NCBI GenBank assembly: GCA_964439135.1
Contig: CAYTNN010000138.1
Location: 1-12,858 of the forward strand
Origin: JAFGPJ01 sp964439135
GTDB taxonomy: Bacteria > Planctomycetota > Phycisphaerae > Sedimentisphaerales > Anaerobacaceae
Length of the DNA stretch: 12,858 bases
Direction of reading: 5' to 3'
Shown here: positions 6,873 to 12,858 of the stretch, in pieces
Layout of the letters: each line of letters starts with the position of its first letter
How positions within the stretch are numbered: position 1 is the first letter of the stretch
Notes under the pieces: model-generated
The model's input: only the letters and a program-made list of their open reading frames with translations
Databases searched by the model: none
Told to the model about the DNA's origin: nothing
Made by a program: the position numbers and the translations under genes

Positions 6873-6900
6873 TTGAATGCCCGCTCGCGATGATTACAAT
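6873..6900 (+). promoter_or_regulatory. Probable promoter of the propeller-protein/symporter operon
   Basis: TTGAAT (6873-6878), a 16-base spacer and TACAAT (6895-6900) match sigma-70 consensus at 5 of 6 positions each. It lies downstream of the strong terminator at 6784-6823 and about 80 bases before the next start codon, so a promoter is expected here. It does not share the AATnTGGTATA core of the two upstream promoters, which suggests separate control. Confidence 0.5.
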
Positions 6901-6981
6901 GTCCTCCATGGCTTATTGGAATAACATACTTTTTCCCGTTCCATGATGAACAGAACAATCGAATTAGATGGTTAGGATAAT

Positions 6982-9153
6982 ATGATGATTAGGATTCTCT
7001 GCACGGCAATCTGCGGTTTATTAATTAGCGCTTCGGCTGCTTATTCAAGTGACGTTCGGCATTTCTACGAGGACCGTCCTTTTATTCAGGATTTCTCGCA
7101 GATATTACCGCTTTCCGAAGAGCTGGCCGGCACAAAATTGTCTGCCGTACGCTCCGATAGAAACGGCCGGGTCCTTGTCTTATCGAATAAGGGGCTCTTG
7201 CAGGTTCATAACGGGCAACTCGTTCCGGAACTCAGTTACAGGCCGCTGGCGGATATGCAGATAAAAAGTCTGGAGACATATCGCGGCCAATTTATCTACC
7301 TTACCGATAAGGCAGTTCTAAGCAACGCCTGGGCGGGCCGGCTGCTTATTCCCCACAAAATGCCCGATGCCAGATTGTTTGTGCCGGGAAGCAGCTTCGA
7401 TTTTCTGCTGGCGGGAAAAAACTCTCTCGCCTATTTCAACCAGGGCAAATGCGTTGACAAGTGGGACACAGCTCGGACCGGGGCGAAACAAATCTTGTTC
7501 GACCGGACACGCAACCGATTTTTATTGCTGTTCGACGACCGGCTCGAATTTTTCAGTCCCGGGACAAAGGCTGCTACAGTCTTCGAGAGCGGTAACTTGA
7601 ATTGCATGGGATTGATAAAAAACGATACCGTCCTCGTCATCGGCACTCAGGATGGTTACCTCGAACTGGATGCGGACTCCTTGAAGCCGCGGTCGGACCT
7701 GCAAAAGAAATTGCCCTGCACAGATATACGCTGCATCAGGCAAATCGGCGAATCAATCTGGTTCGGGACGCCCAGAGGAGCTTTTGCATTAGACGGTGAC
7801 GGCCGGACGAACTACTACGCCTCGAAACGCTGGCTCGTAGACGATAAGGTTATCGATATATCAAAAGGCCCTGATAACTGCGTACTGGTCCTCAGCGAGA
7901 GCGGGCTTAACATAATTCACTTCGAGCCGATGACTCTTGAGCAAAAAGCGGAGCACTTCGACAAGCTAACACGAAAACGCCATATGCGGCATGGTTTGAA
8001 CTGCGCACTTTCCATGAGCAAAGCAGGTGATTTTTCGTCGGGAACACTTGTCGACAGCGACAACGACGGCTTATGGACCAGCATGTACCTGGCCGGCGAG
8101 CTTTTCCGTTACGCCGTCACCAAGTCCGACGATGCTTTGCAGAATTGCTACGAATCGTTCGATGCAATGGAACGCCTGTCGCATATTAACCACATCGAAG
8201 GTTTTCCTTCCCGATCGTTCGAACGCGCGGGCTACCATTTGTCGGACAAGTCCCGCTGGCAGCCCGCCGGGGACCCGAACTGGACATGGAAAGCGACAAC
8301 CAGCAGCGATGAAATCGTCGGGCACATCTTCGTCTACAGCATTTTTGCCGAAGTCGTTCCGGACAAAGAATGGCGAGACCGGGCGATTACCCTGATAGAC
8401 GATATTACGGCTCACATTGTGCGAAATGACTTATACCTTGTCGACTTCGACGGCAAGCCGACGCTCTGGGGCAAGTGGAATCCGGATTACGTAAACAAAT
8501 TCCCAAAGCAGGTGGGTGACCGCAGGCTCAACTCCGTCGAAATCATCGGATTCCTGCAGACGGCATATCACTTCACCGGCAAGGAAATCTACAAAGACAA
8601 AGCCTTCGAGTTGTTAGAAAAGCACGGCTACCTGGATAACATCATGATCCCCATCTCCAGAATAGGCCGGATTCCCGGCATAGATCTGACAACCGAATGG
8701 AATCATTCCGACGATGAGCTGGCTTTTATGTCTTACTGGAATTTATACAAATATGCCTTTAATGACGAACTTCGCAAAAAATACTTCCAGACAATTAAGG
8801 GGCACTGGGAGATTGAGCGGCCGGAAAAGAATCCGCTTTGGAACCTGATTTATGCCATGACAGGAGCGGCGGATTTTGATTTGGACCAAACCATCTGGAG
8901 CCTGAAAGAATTTCCTTTGGATATTATAAGCTGGTCCGTTCAAAACAGTCATCGCAAAGACATTGAGCTGCTGGAGCCTAATTTTCGTGACCAGACTACC
9001 CGCGAGGTCCTGCCGCCCGATGAACGGCCCATGAGCAAGTACAATGGCAACGGTTTCAGCATGGACGGCGGCGAAGGGGGACGCCGGGAATACAGCGGCG
9101 ACATATACCTTCTGCCCTATTGGCTGGGCAGATACCTGAATAAAATCAAGTAA
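6982..9153 (+). CDS. Exported propeller-like plus alpha/alpha-barrel-like protein, putative carbohydrate-active enzyme
   Basis: A 723-residue protein with a signal peptide (residues 1-20, cleavage near ASA). Residues about 40-315 show short beta-rich repeats typical of a propeller (LSAVRSDRNGRVLVLSNKG; DNCVLVLSESGLNII), like the extracellular propellers of two-component regulators, but no kinase or DNA-binding region follows. Residues about 334-723 look like an alpha/alpha toroid of the six-hairpin type, with dense motifs: DSDNDGLW (358-365), GFPSRSF, GDPNWTWKATTSSDE (430-444), GKPTLWGKWNP (491-501), EWNHSDDE (572-579), NPLWNLIYA, PPDERP and MDGGEGGRRE (694-703). The many acidic and aromatic residues suggest a sugar-processing active site, but I do not recognise a characterised family and cannot name catalytic residues. 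AGGA at 6974-6977 is 4 bases from ATG 6982 and 7 from ATG 6985, so translation may begin one codon later. It is the first gene of an operon with a symporter. Confidence 0.85.
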   Translation: MMIRILCTAICGLLISASAAYSSDVRHFYEDRPFIQDFSQILPLSEELAGTKLSAVRSDRNGRVLVLSNKGLLQVHNGQLVPELSYRPLADMQIKSLETYRGQFIYLTDKAVLSNAWAGRLLIPHKMPDARLFVPGSSFDFLLAGKNSLAYFNQGKCVDKWDTARTGAKQILFDRTRNRFLLLFDDRLEFFSPGTKAATVFESGNLNCMGLIKNDTVLVIGTQDGYLELDADSLKPRSDLQKKLPCTDIRCIRQIGESIWFGTPRGAFALDGDGRTNYYASKRWLVDDKVIDISKGPDNCVLVLSESGLNIIHFEPMTLEQKAEHFDKLTRKRHMRHGLNCALSMSKAGDFSSGTLVDSDNDGLWTSMYLAGELFRYAVTKSDDALQNCYESFDAMERLSHINHIEGFPSRSFERAGYHLSDKSRWQPAGDPNWTWKATTSSDEIVGHIFVYSIFAEVVPDKEWRDRAITLIDDITAHIVRNDLYLVDFDGKPTLWGKWNPDYVNKFPKQVGDRRLNSVEIIGFLQTAYHFTGKEIYKDKAFELLEKHGYLDNIMIPISRIGRIPGIDLTTEWNHSDDELAFMSYWNLYKYAFNDELRKKYFQTIKGHWEIERPEKNPLWNLIYAMTGAADFDLDQTIWSLKEFPLDIISWSVQNSHRKDIELLEPNFRDQTTREVLPPDERPMSKYNGNGFSMDGGEGGRREYSGDIYLLPYWLGRYLNKIK

Positions 9154-9166
9154 GGAGATCTGATTC

Positions 9167-10690
9167 GTGTTAGGCGGGCTCGATTATGTGGTGGTTATCG
9201 CGTACCTGATCGGCATCATGCTGCTCGGGTTCTATTTCAAACGTTACGTCCATTCCTCCGAGGATTATTTTCTCGCCGGCAAATCCCTGCCGTTCTGGGC
9301 TATCGGCATGTCGATTGTCGTCTCGGACATCGGGGCACAGGATTTCGTCGGGGTCTCGGGTCAGGCGTACAGGTTCGGGATTTCCGTGGGCAATTTCGAC
9401 TGGATCGGCTCGGTGCCGGCGATGCTGCTCGGGGCGTTTATTTTCATTCCGTATTTCTGGAAGGCGGGCGTCTATACTATCCCTGAATATTTAGGCAAGC
9501 GCTACAACGATTACGTCCGCACTCTGGCCTCGCTGACCTGGATCATTTTCTTCGCCTTCAATCTTGGGGTCGTCTTCTGGGCCAGTGCAAAACTGCTGAA
9601 CACGCTGATGGGATGGCCTTTCTGGCAGTCGATCATCATCACGGCCTCTGTGGTCGGGATTTACACGTTCTTCGGAGGGCTGGCCGCCGTAGTGATGACC
9701 GACGTGATTCAATTGGTCATCATGTTTGCAGGTGGAGCCCTTATTGTAATTCTGGGGCTCTACCGTGTCGGAGGCTGGGACGGCCTGGTCGATAAGATCA
9801 CCGCCCAGGGTAATTCAGTCAGCGATTATTTTCGATTAATCCAGCCGGCGGACACTAAAACTCCTTTCCCCTGGACGGGGATTCTTTTCGGCCTGACCTT
9901 CGTAATGGCCAACGCTTACATGATAGGCAACCAGGCTATTGTCCAGCGGTGCCTGGCAGCCAAAAGCGAATGGGACGCCAAGGCCAGCATGATCTGGGGA
10001 GCGTTCCTGAAAATGTTTATCCCGGTGCTGGTATTATTCCCGGGCCTGATTGCGATTGTTTTGCATCCCGGCCTTAAAGACGGCGATAACGCTTTTCCTT
10101 TGCTCGTTAAAGAATTGCTCCCCGCCGGCTGGGGATTGGTGGGATTGATATTTGCCGCCCTTCTGGCAGGTTTAATGTCCAGCATCGACTCGATGCTGAA
10201 TTCGACCGCAACATTGTGGACGAAAGATATTTATGAAAAATATATAAGAAAGGATGCCCCCGACCGGCACTACCTGGTAGTGGGACGAATGGCAACTATC
10301 GTACTATTAATTTTCGGTGTGATTACGTCTCCGGTAAGTCAATACTTCGCCGGGATATATATCGCGATACAAACCTTCCTGTCATTCTTCCAGGGGCCGG
10401 TCTTTTCGGTTCTCATGCTGGGTATTTTCTGGCGCGGCACTACACAATGGGGCGGACTGTTCGGCCTGGTGGGCGGGATTACAGTTTCCGCTTTGCTTTA
10501 TATTTTCAAAGGGTACCTGTTTGAAATCGAGGACCCGTTCCTTTATGTTTCCTGGTGGTCGTTCCTGGCCGGGCTGGTTATTGCTATAGTTGTCAGCCTT
10601 TTCACCCGGCCGCACCCGGATGAACGGCTGTACGGATTAGTATACCGGCTGGCGGAACCAAAACCAAACACGGCACAAGTTGGGGCTTAA
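9167..10690 (+). CDS. SGLT-type sodium/solute symporter (SSS family)
   Basis: A 507-residue polytopic inner-membrane protein of the SSS/SLC5 family, which imports sugars or other small solutes with sodium ions. Family signs are the N-terminal helix with LDYVVVIAYLIGIMLLGFYF, the SSEDYFLAGKSLPFWAIGMS segment, TIPEYLGKRY, a central IVQRCLAAKSEWDAK loop close to the SGLT consensus, and the sodium-site helix LMSSIDSMLNSTATLWTKDIY (about residues 336-356). Length and helix content (13-14 segments) are normal. The start is GTG at 9167, with AAGGAG at 9152-9157 overlapping the stop codon of the upstream gene and 9 bases of spacing, so translation is likely coupled. The resemblance to SGLT loops and the neighbouring glycan genes favour a sugar substrate; the actual substrate cannot be read from the sequence. 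Confidence 0.93.
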   Translation: MLGGLDYVVVIAYLIGIMLLGFYFKRYVHSSEDYFLAGKSLPFWAIGMSIVVSDIGAQDFVGVSGQAYRFGISVGNFDWIGSVPAMLLGAFIFIPYFWKAGVYTIPEYLGKRYNDYVRTLASLTWIIFFAFNLGVVFWASAKLLNTLMGWPFWQSIIITASVVGIYTFFGGLAAVVMTDVIQLVIMFAGGALIVILGLYRVGGWDGLVDKITAQGNSVSDYFRLIQPADTKTPFPWTGILFGLTFVMANAYMIGNQAIVQRCLAAKSEWDAKASMIWGAFLKMFIPVLVLFPGLIAIVLHPGLKDGDNAFPLLVKELLPAGWGLVGLIFAALLAGLMSSIDSMLNSTATLWTKDIYEKYIRKDAPDRHYLVVGRMATIVLLIFGVITSPVSQYFAGIYIAIQTFLSFFQGPVFSVLMLGIFWRGTTQWGGLFGLVGGITVSALLYIFKGYLFEIEDPFLYVSWWSFLAGLVIAIVVSLFTRPHPDERLYGLVYRLAEPKPNTAQVGA

Positions 10691-10695
10691 GCAGA

Positions 10696-10938
10696 ATGTT
10701 AAAAGCTATATTACACGCTGTCAGATATGTCCTTAATTTCGATTGGTTGGCCGGCGTCTCAATCGGTGCCGCCAAGAACGTTTTTCTCGTCCTGTTCGTC
10801 CTGATAGGGATTCTGGTTCTGCTTATTCCAAATGATTACATCTACAAAGGACTGAAAAAACGCAGATGGTGGCTTAACCTGAAACTCTGGGCACTGTGCG
10901 ATCTGGCCTTTATTTTTATCACTTATTATATTTTCTAA
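10696..10938 (+). CDS. Small two-helix membrane protein, possible symporter companion
   Basis: An 80-residue protein starting 5 bases after the symporter stop, without a clear Shine-Dalgarno, so it is probably translated by re-initiation. Residues 1-27 are amphipathic; 28-44 (VFLVLFVLIGILVLLI core) and about 62-80 (ending FIFITYYIF) are membrane helices. A very basic loop, YKGLKKRRWW (50-59), lies between them and should face the cytoplasm. I do not recognise a family. Small membrane partners beside SSS transporters are known elsewhere (YjcH/DUF485 with ActP, YhdT/DUF997 with PanF, DUF4212 proteins), but this one lies downstream and does not look like them. A role in symporter assembly or stability is inference from position. 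Confidence 0.8.
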   Translation: MLKAILHAVRYVLNFDWLAGVSIGAAKNVFLVLFVLIGILVLLIPNDYIYKGLKKRRWWLNLKLWALCDLAFIFITYYIF

Positions 10939-10967
10939 GGCCTCTGAAGTCTGCCCCTACGAGCAGC

Positions 10968-12242
10968 CTAAAGCAGTTCCCCTGCATTGTCATAAATCTT
11001 TTTAATGGCCCTGGCGATCAGATCCATGTCCGCCTTTGTACCCATCAGCACGGTATGATGAAAACAAACCGATTCTTCCGTAAAGATTCTATGACAAACC
11101 GGCAGTTCGAATGCCGCCGGATCGATTTGCTGCCAGTGCTTTTTACTCAGCTTATATCGCTGCGGCTTCGTATGGGGGGTATATAACGCACATGCATTCA
11201 GAGGCTCATAACTTGCCTCAATCGAACATCCCAGCTCTTTGCCCAGCGCCTCTCTGAATTTCCTGACATCGAGGCCCTTGAATTTCTCATTATTGTACCT
11301 GAACGAGAAATTATAACACGCTCCCAATGCTTCCGTTTTATCGTTTTTCATCGGCAGAACACCGGGAAGTTCCGCGAGCAATGAGTTTAAATATTTTGCA
11401 TTTTCGCCTCGAATACGATTTTGTCCCGGCAGTCTTTTCAGCGATTCAATCAGCAGGGCCGCCTGAAAATCCGTCATCCGGTAGTTACCCGACTGAATCA
11501 AGTCACCTTCGCTGCCATAGAGCCCCGCGCCCTTATCGGCGGACTCTTGGTTCTCGGGTCTTCTGCCGCAATTTCGAAGCGCATCGAGCTTCTCGAACAA
11601 TTCAGAATCGCTTGTAGTAAGGGCCCCGCCCTCCCCTGCCGTCATGAGTTTCGAAAGCTGAAAGCTGAAACTTCCCACGTCACCGATACTGCCGGCTTTC
11701 TTTCCTTTCCACTGCCCCCCATGCTTATGGGCGCAGTCTTCGATTACTCTTAGCTTGTGCTTGCGAGCGATCACCATAATGGCATCCATGTCGGCAAAAC
11801 ATCCGTAAAGGTGCACCGGGATAATCGCTTTGGTTCGCGGCGTGATTGCCTTCTTCACCTCAGCCGGATCGATACACCAGTTGTCTCGTCTGACATCTAC
11901 GAGCACGGGAACGGCATTGACATCCAAAACCGCTCCGGCCGTCGCCTGCCAGGTCAGCCCGGGGACAATCACTTCATCGCCCAGTCCGACGCCGCACGCC
12001 TCCAGAGCGAGCTGTAAAGTGACGGTTCCATTGGCCACTGATATTGCATATTTGGCCCCGATGAATTTCGTAAAGGCCTTGTTGAACTCCAACTCCTTCG
12101 GGCCGTTATACGACCAAATTCCGCTTCTTAAGACCTCAAGCAGGCCTTTCTCTTCCTTTTCATCCCAAACGGGCCACCTGGGCCACGGTTTCGCTTTGGC
12201 ATCCCGCAGCGGCTTGCCGCCATTGATGGCTAACATGCTCAT
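10968..12242 (-). CDS. DegT/DnrJ/EryC1/StrS-family PLP-dependent aminotransferase
   Basis: A 424-residue cytoplasmic aminotransferase of the sugar/cyclitol type, which uses pyridoxal phosphate to transfer an amino group, usually from glutamine or glutamate, to a keto-sugar or keto-cyclitol. Visible motifs: NGTVTLQLAL (71-80, cofactor phosphate region), DEVIVPGLTW (89-98), PVHLYG (142-147), EDCAHKHGG (168-176, with Asp169 expected to contact the pyridine nitrogen), GSFSFQLSK (190-198, Lys198 the likely Schiff-base lysine) and TAGEGG (201-206). The SFSFQ form and the EDCAHKHG motif resemble the AHBA-synthase/scyllo-inosose aminotransferase branch more than the common perosamine type, but a substrate cannot be assigned. 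The start at 12242 has AAGAAAGGA 8 bases upstream; Met3 is an alternative. It converges on the symporter operon with 29 bases between. Confidence 0.93.
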   Translation of the reverse strand: MSMLAINGGKPLRDAKAKPWPRWPVWDEKEEKGLLEVLRSGIWSYNGPKELEFNKAFTKFIGAKYAISVANGTVTLQLALEACGVGLGDEVIVPGLTWQATAGAVLDVNAVPVLVDVRRDNWCIDPAEVKKAITPRTKAIIPVHLYGCFADMDAIMVIARKHKLRVIEDCAHKHGGQWKGKKAGSIGDVGSFSFQLSKLMTAGEGGALTTSDSELFEKLDALRNCGRRPENQESADKGAGLYGSEGDLIQSGNYRMTDFQAALLIESLKRLPGQNRIRGENAKYLNSLLAELPGVLPMKNDKTEALGACYNFSFRYNNEKFKGLDVRKFREALGKELGCSIEASYEPLNACALYTPHTKPQRYKLSKKHWQQIDPAAFELPVCHRIFTEESVCFHHTVLMGTKADMDLIARAIKKIYDNAGELL

Positions 12243-12263
12243 TCTTTTTTTCCTTTCTTAATG

Positions 12264-12336
12264 TCTGTACCAACTCGACTGAACCAAGATAACAAATTTA
12301 TCTGATAGTTGCAACCGTTCCTCCTATTCTGTACCA
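12264..12336. repeat. Nine-base direct repeat in the divergent intergenic region
   Basis: TCTGTACCA occurs at 12264-12272 and again at 12328-12336, 64 bases apart, on either side of the predicted promoters. Such spacing could suit a regulator binding two sites, but a repeat of this size may also be chance. No regulator gene is adjacent in the window. Confidence 0.25.
12286..12314 (-). promoter_or_regulatory. Possible promoter for the aminotransferase with overlapping inverted repeat
   Basis: On the minus strand TTGCAA (12314-12309), 17 bases, then TATCTT (12291-12286). An inverted repeat AGATAA (12287-12292) / TTATCT (12298-12303) overlaps the -10 box and spacer, a typical operator position. 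Both boxes are imperfect, so this is a moderate guess. Confidence 0.35.
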
Positions 12337-12337
12337 T
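12309..12337 (+). promoter_or_regulatory. Possible weak promoter for the GH2 gene
   Basis: TTGCAA (12309-12314), 17 bases, then TACCAT (12332-12337). TTGCAA is its own reverse complement, so the same hexamer could serve as -35 box in both directions. The -10 box matches consensus at only four positions. The leader would be about 18 bases long. Confidence 0.25.
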
Positions 12338-12361
12338 CAATTGCATAATTAGAGTTGATTC

Positions 12362-12858
12362 ATGGTGAACAACGCAGTCAATGGCAAGGCTATGAATAAA
12401 AGTGATTCTCAGTACGATAGATTACTTTCCGCCGGCTGGATGATTCAGGCGTCTTCGGAAGTTATCAAGCCGACGGAGCGAATTTCCAGCCAGGGCTTTG
12501 ACACGCGCCGCTGGTACCCGACGAGTGTCCCCTCGACAGTATTAGCCGCCCTTGTGGAGAACGGCGTCTATAAGAATCCTTATTTCGGCATGAATCTGAG
12601 CAAGATTCCCAGCGAACCGTACGAGAAACCGTGGTGGTATCGAACGGAATTTGAACTTTCTCAGAAAGACGCCGCCGGGACGGTGCTGCTCGAATTAGAC
12701 GGCATAAACTACAGTGCGGACATCTGGCTGAACGGCAACCAGATCGCGCCGGCAACCAAGGTCAGAGGCGCCTTCCGCCGATTTCAGTTCGACATCTCGA
12801 AATTCGTTTCCGAAGGCACGAACGCGCTTGCGGTAGAAGTTATTCCCCCGAAGCCGGG
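12362..12858 (+). CDS. Glycoside hydrolase family 2 enzyme, N-terminal part (cut by window end)
   Basis: The first 165 codons of a GH2 protein in one open frame to the window edge. Motifs in order: GFDTRRWYPTSVPSTVLAAL (45-64), ENGVYKNPYFGMNL (66-79), PWWYRTEF (90-97), DGINYSADIWLNG (113-125), RGAFRRFQFDIS (135-146) and NALAVEVIPPKPG (154-166). These form the sugar-binding jelly roll of GH2 proteins and most resemble the exo-beta-D-glucosaminidase and beta-mannosidase-like subgroup. The catalytic barrel and its two glutamates lie beyond the window, so specificity is open. ATG 12362 is the first start after an in-frame TGA (12356-12358); ATG 12392 is an alternative. Neither has a good Shine-Dalgarno, and no signal peptide is seen, so the product may act in the cytoplasm or the periplasm by another route. 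It is divergent from the aminotransferase with 119 bases between. Confidence 0.9.
   Translation, partial: MVNNAVNGKAMNKSDSQYDRLLSAGWMIQASSEVIKPTERISSQGFDTRRWYPTSVPSTVLAALVENGVYKNPYFGMNLSKIPSEPYEKPWWYRTEFELSQKDAAGTVLLELDGINYSADIWLNGNQIAPATKVRGAFRRFQFDISKFVSEGTNALAVEVIPPKP

Noticed and set aside
6943..6975. Ten-codon ORF just upstream of the propeller-protein gene
   Set aside because: It has no ribosome-binding site; its stop merely overlaps the Shine-Dalgarno of the next gene, and such short frames are expected by chance.
10939..10967. Possible bidirectional terminator between the convergent small membrane protein and aminotransferase genes
   Set aside because: Only a four-pair stem (CTGC/GCAG) can be formed and there is no T run on either strand.
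11830..12261. Plus-strand open frame of 143 codons opposite the aminotransferase
   Set aside because: It is fully antisense to the conserved aminotransferase coding sequence and is rich in Ser/Thr/Pro as expected for a shadow frame.

Overview
The window looks like a piece of a planctomycete chromosome, most likely from the Phycisphaerae/Sedimentisphaerales group. This is inferred from protein style and not from a marker gene. The two large secreted proteins are built from LamG-type and fibronectin-III-like modules (repeated xHDVYFGxxxDxV ... TYYWRIDE ... VWSFTT units). Each ends in a jelly-roll module that opens with IDDFEDYDAGENQIW, a style I associate with these glycan-degrading bacteria. 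No rRNA, tRNA, CRISPR array, transposase or plasmid/phage gene is visible.

Layout. (1) 1-528 is a long non-coding stretch. It holds an extended -10 promoter, a 14-base match to the anti-Shine-Dalgarno sequence and a possible 20-codon leader ORF. (2) 529-3348 and 3832-6741 are two tandem, same-strand, secreted multidomain proteins. They are paralogues. Besides the proteins, their promoters, ribosome-binding/start regions and rho-independent terminators are recognisably related, so the whole transcription unit appears to have been duplicated and then reshuffled: LamG has moved position, a new N-terminal domain was gained in one copy, and a concanavalin-like domain sits inside the C-terminal jelly roll of the other. 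(3) 6982-10938 is a likely operon of three genes: an exported protein with an N-terminal propeller-like region and a C-terminal alpha/alpha-barrel-like region, an SGLT-type sodium/solute symporter, and an 80-residue two-helix membrane protein. The stop-to-start gaps are 13 and 5 bases. (4) 10968-12242, on the minus strand, is a DegT/DnrJ/EryC1/StrS PLP-dependent aminotransferase that converges on the operon. (5) 12362-12858 is the start of a divergent glycoside hydrolase family 2 gene, cut by the window end.

Together the genes suggest a carbohydrate-utilisation region without SusC/SusD: secreted glycan-binding scaffolds, an exported putative carbohydrate-active enzyme, a sodium-driven importer with a small membrane companion, and a GH2 enzyme. 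The aminotransferase may act on a sugar or cyclitol. The functional links are inference from adjacency; the substrate is unknown. The most unusual items are the duplicated and reshuffled transcription unit, the nested domain insertion with an empty site preserved in the paralogue, the start-codon-straddling conserved element with a degenerate third copy, and the uncharacterised 723-residue propeller/alpha-barrel protein.
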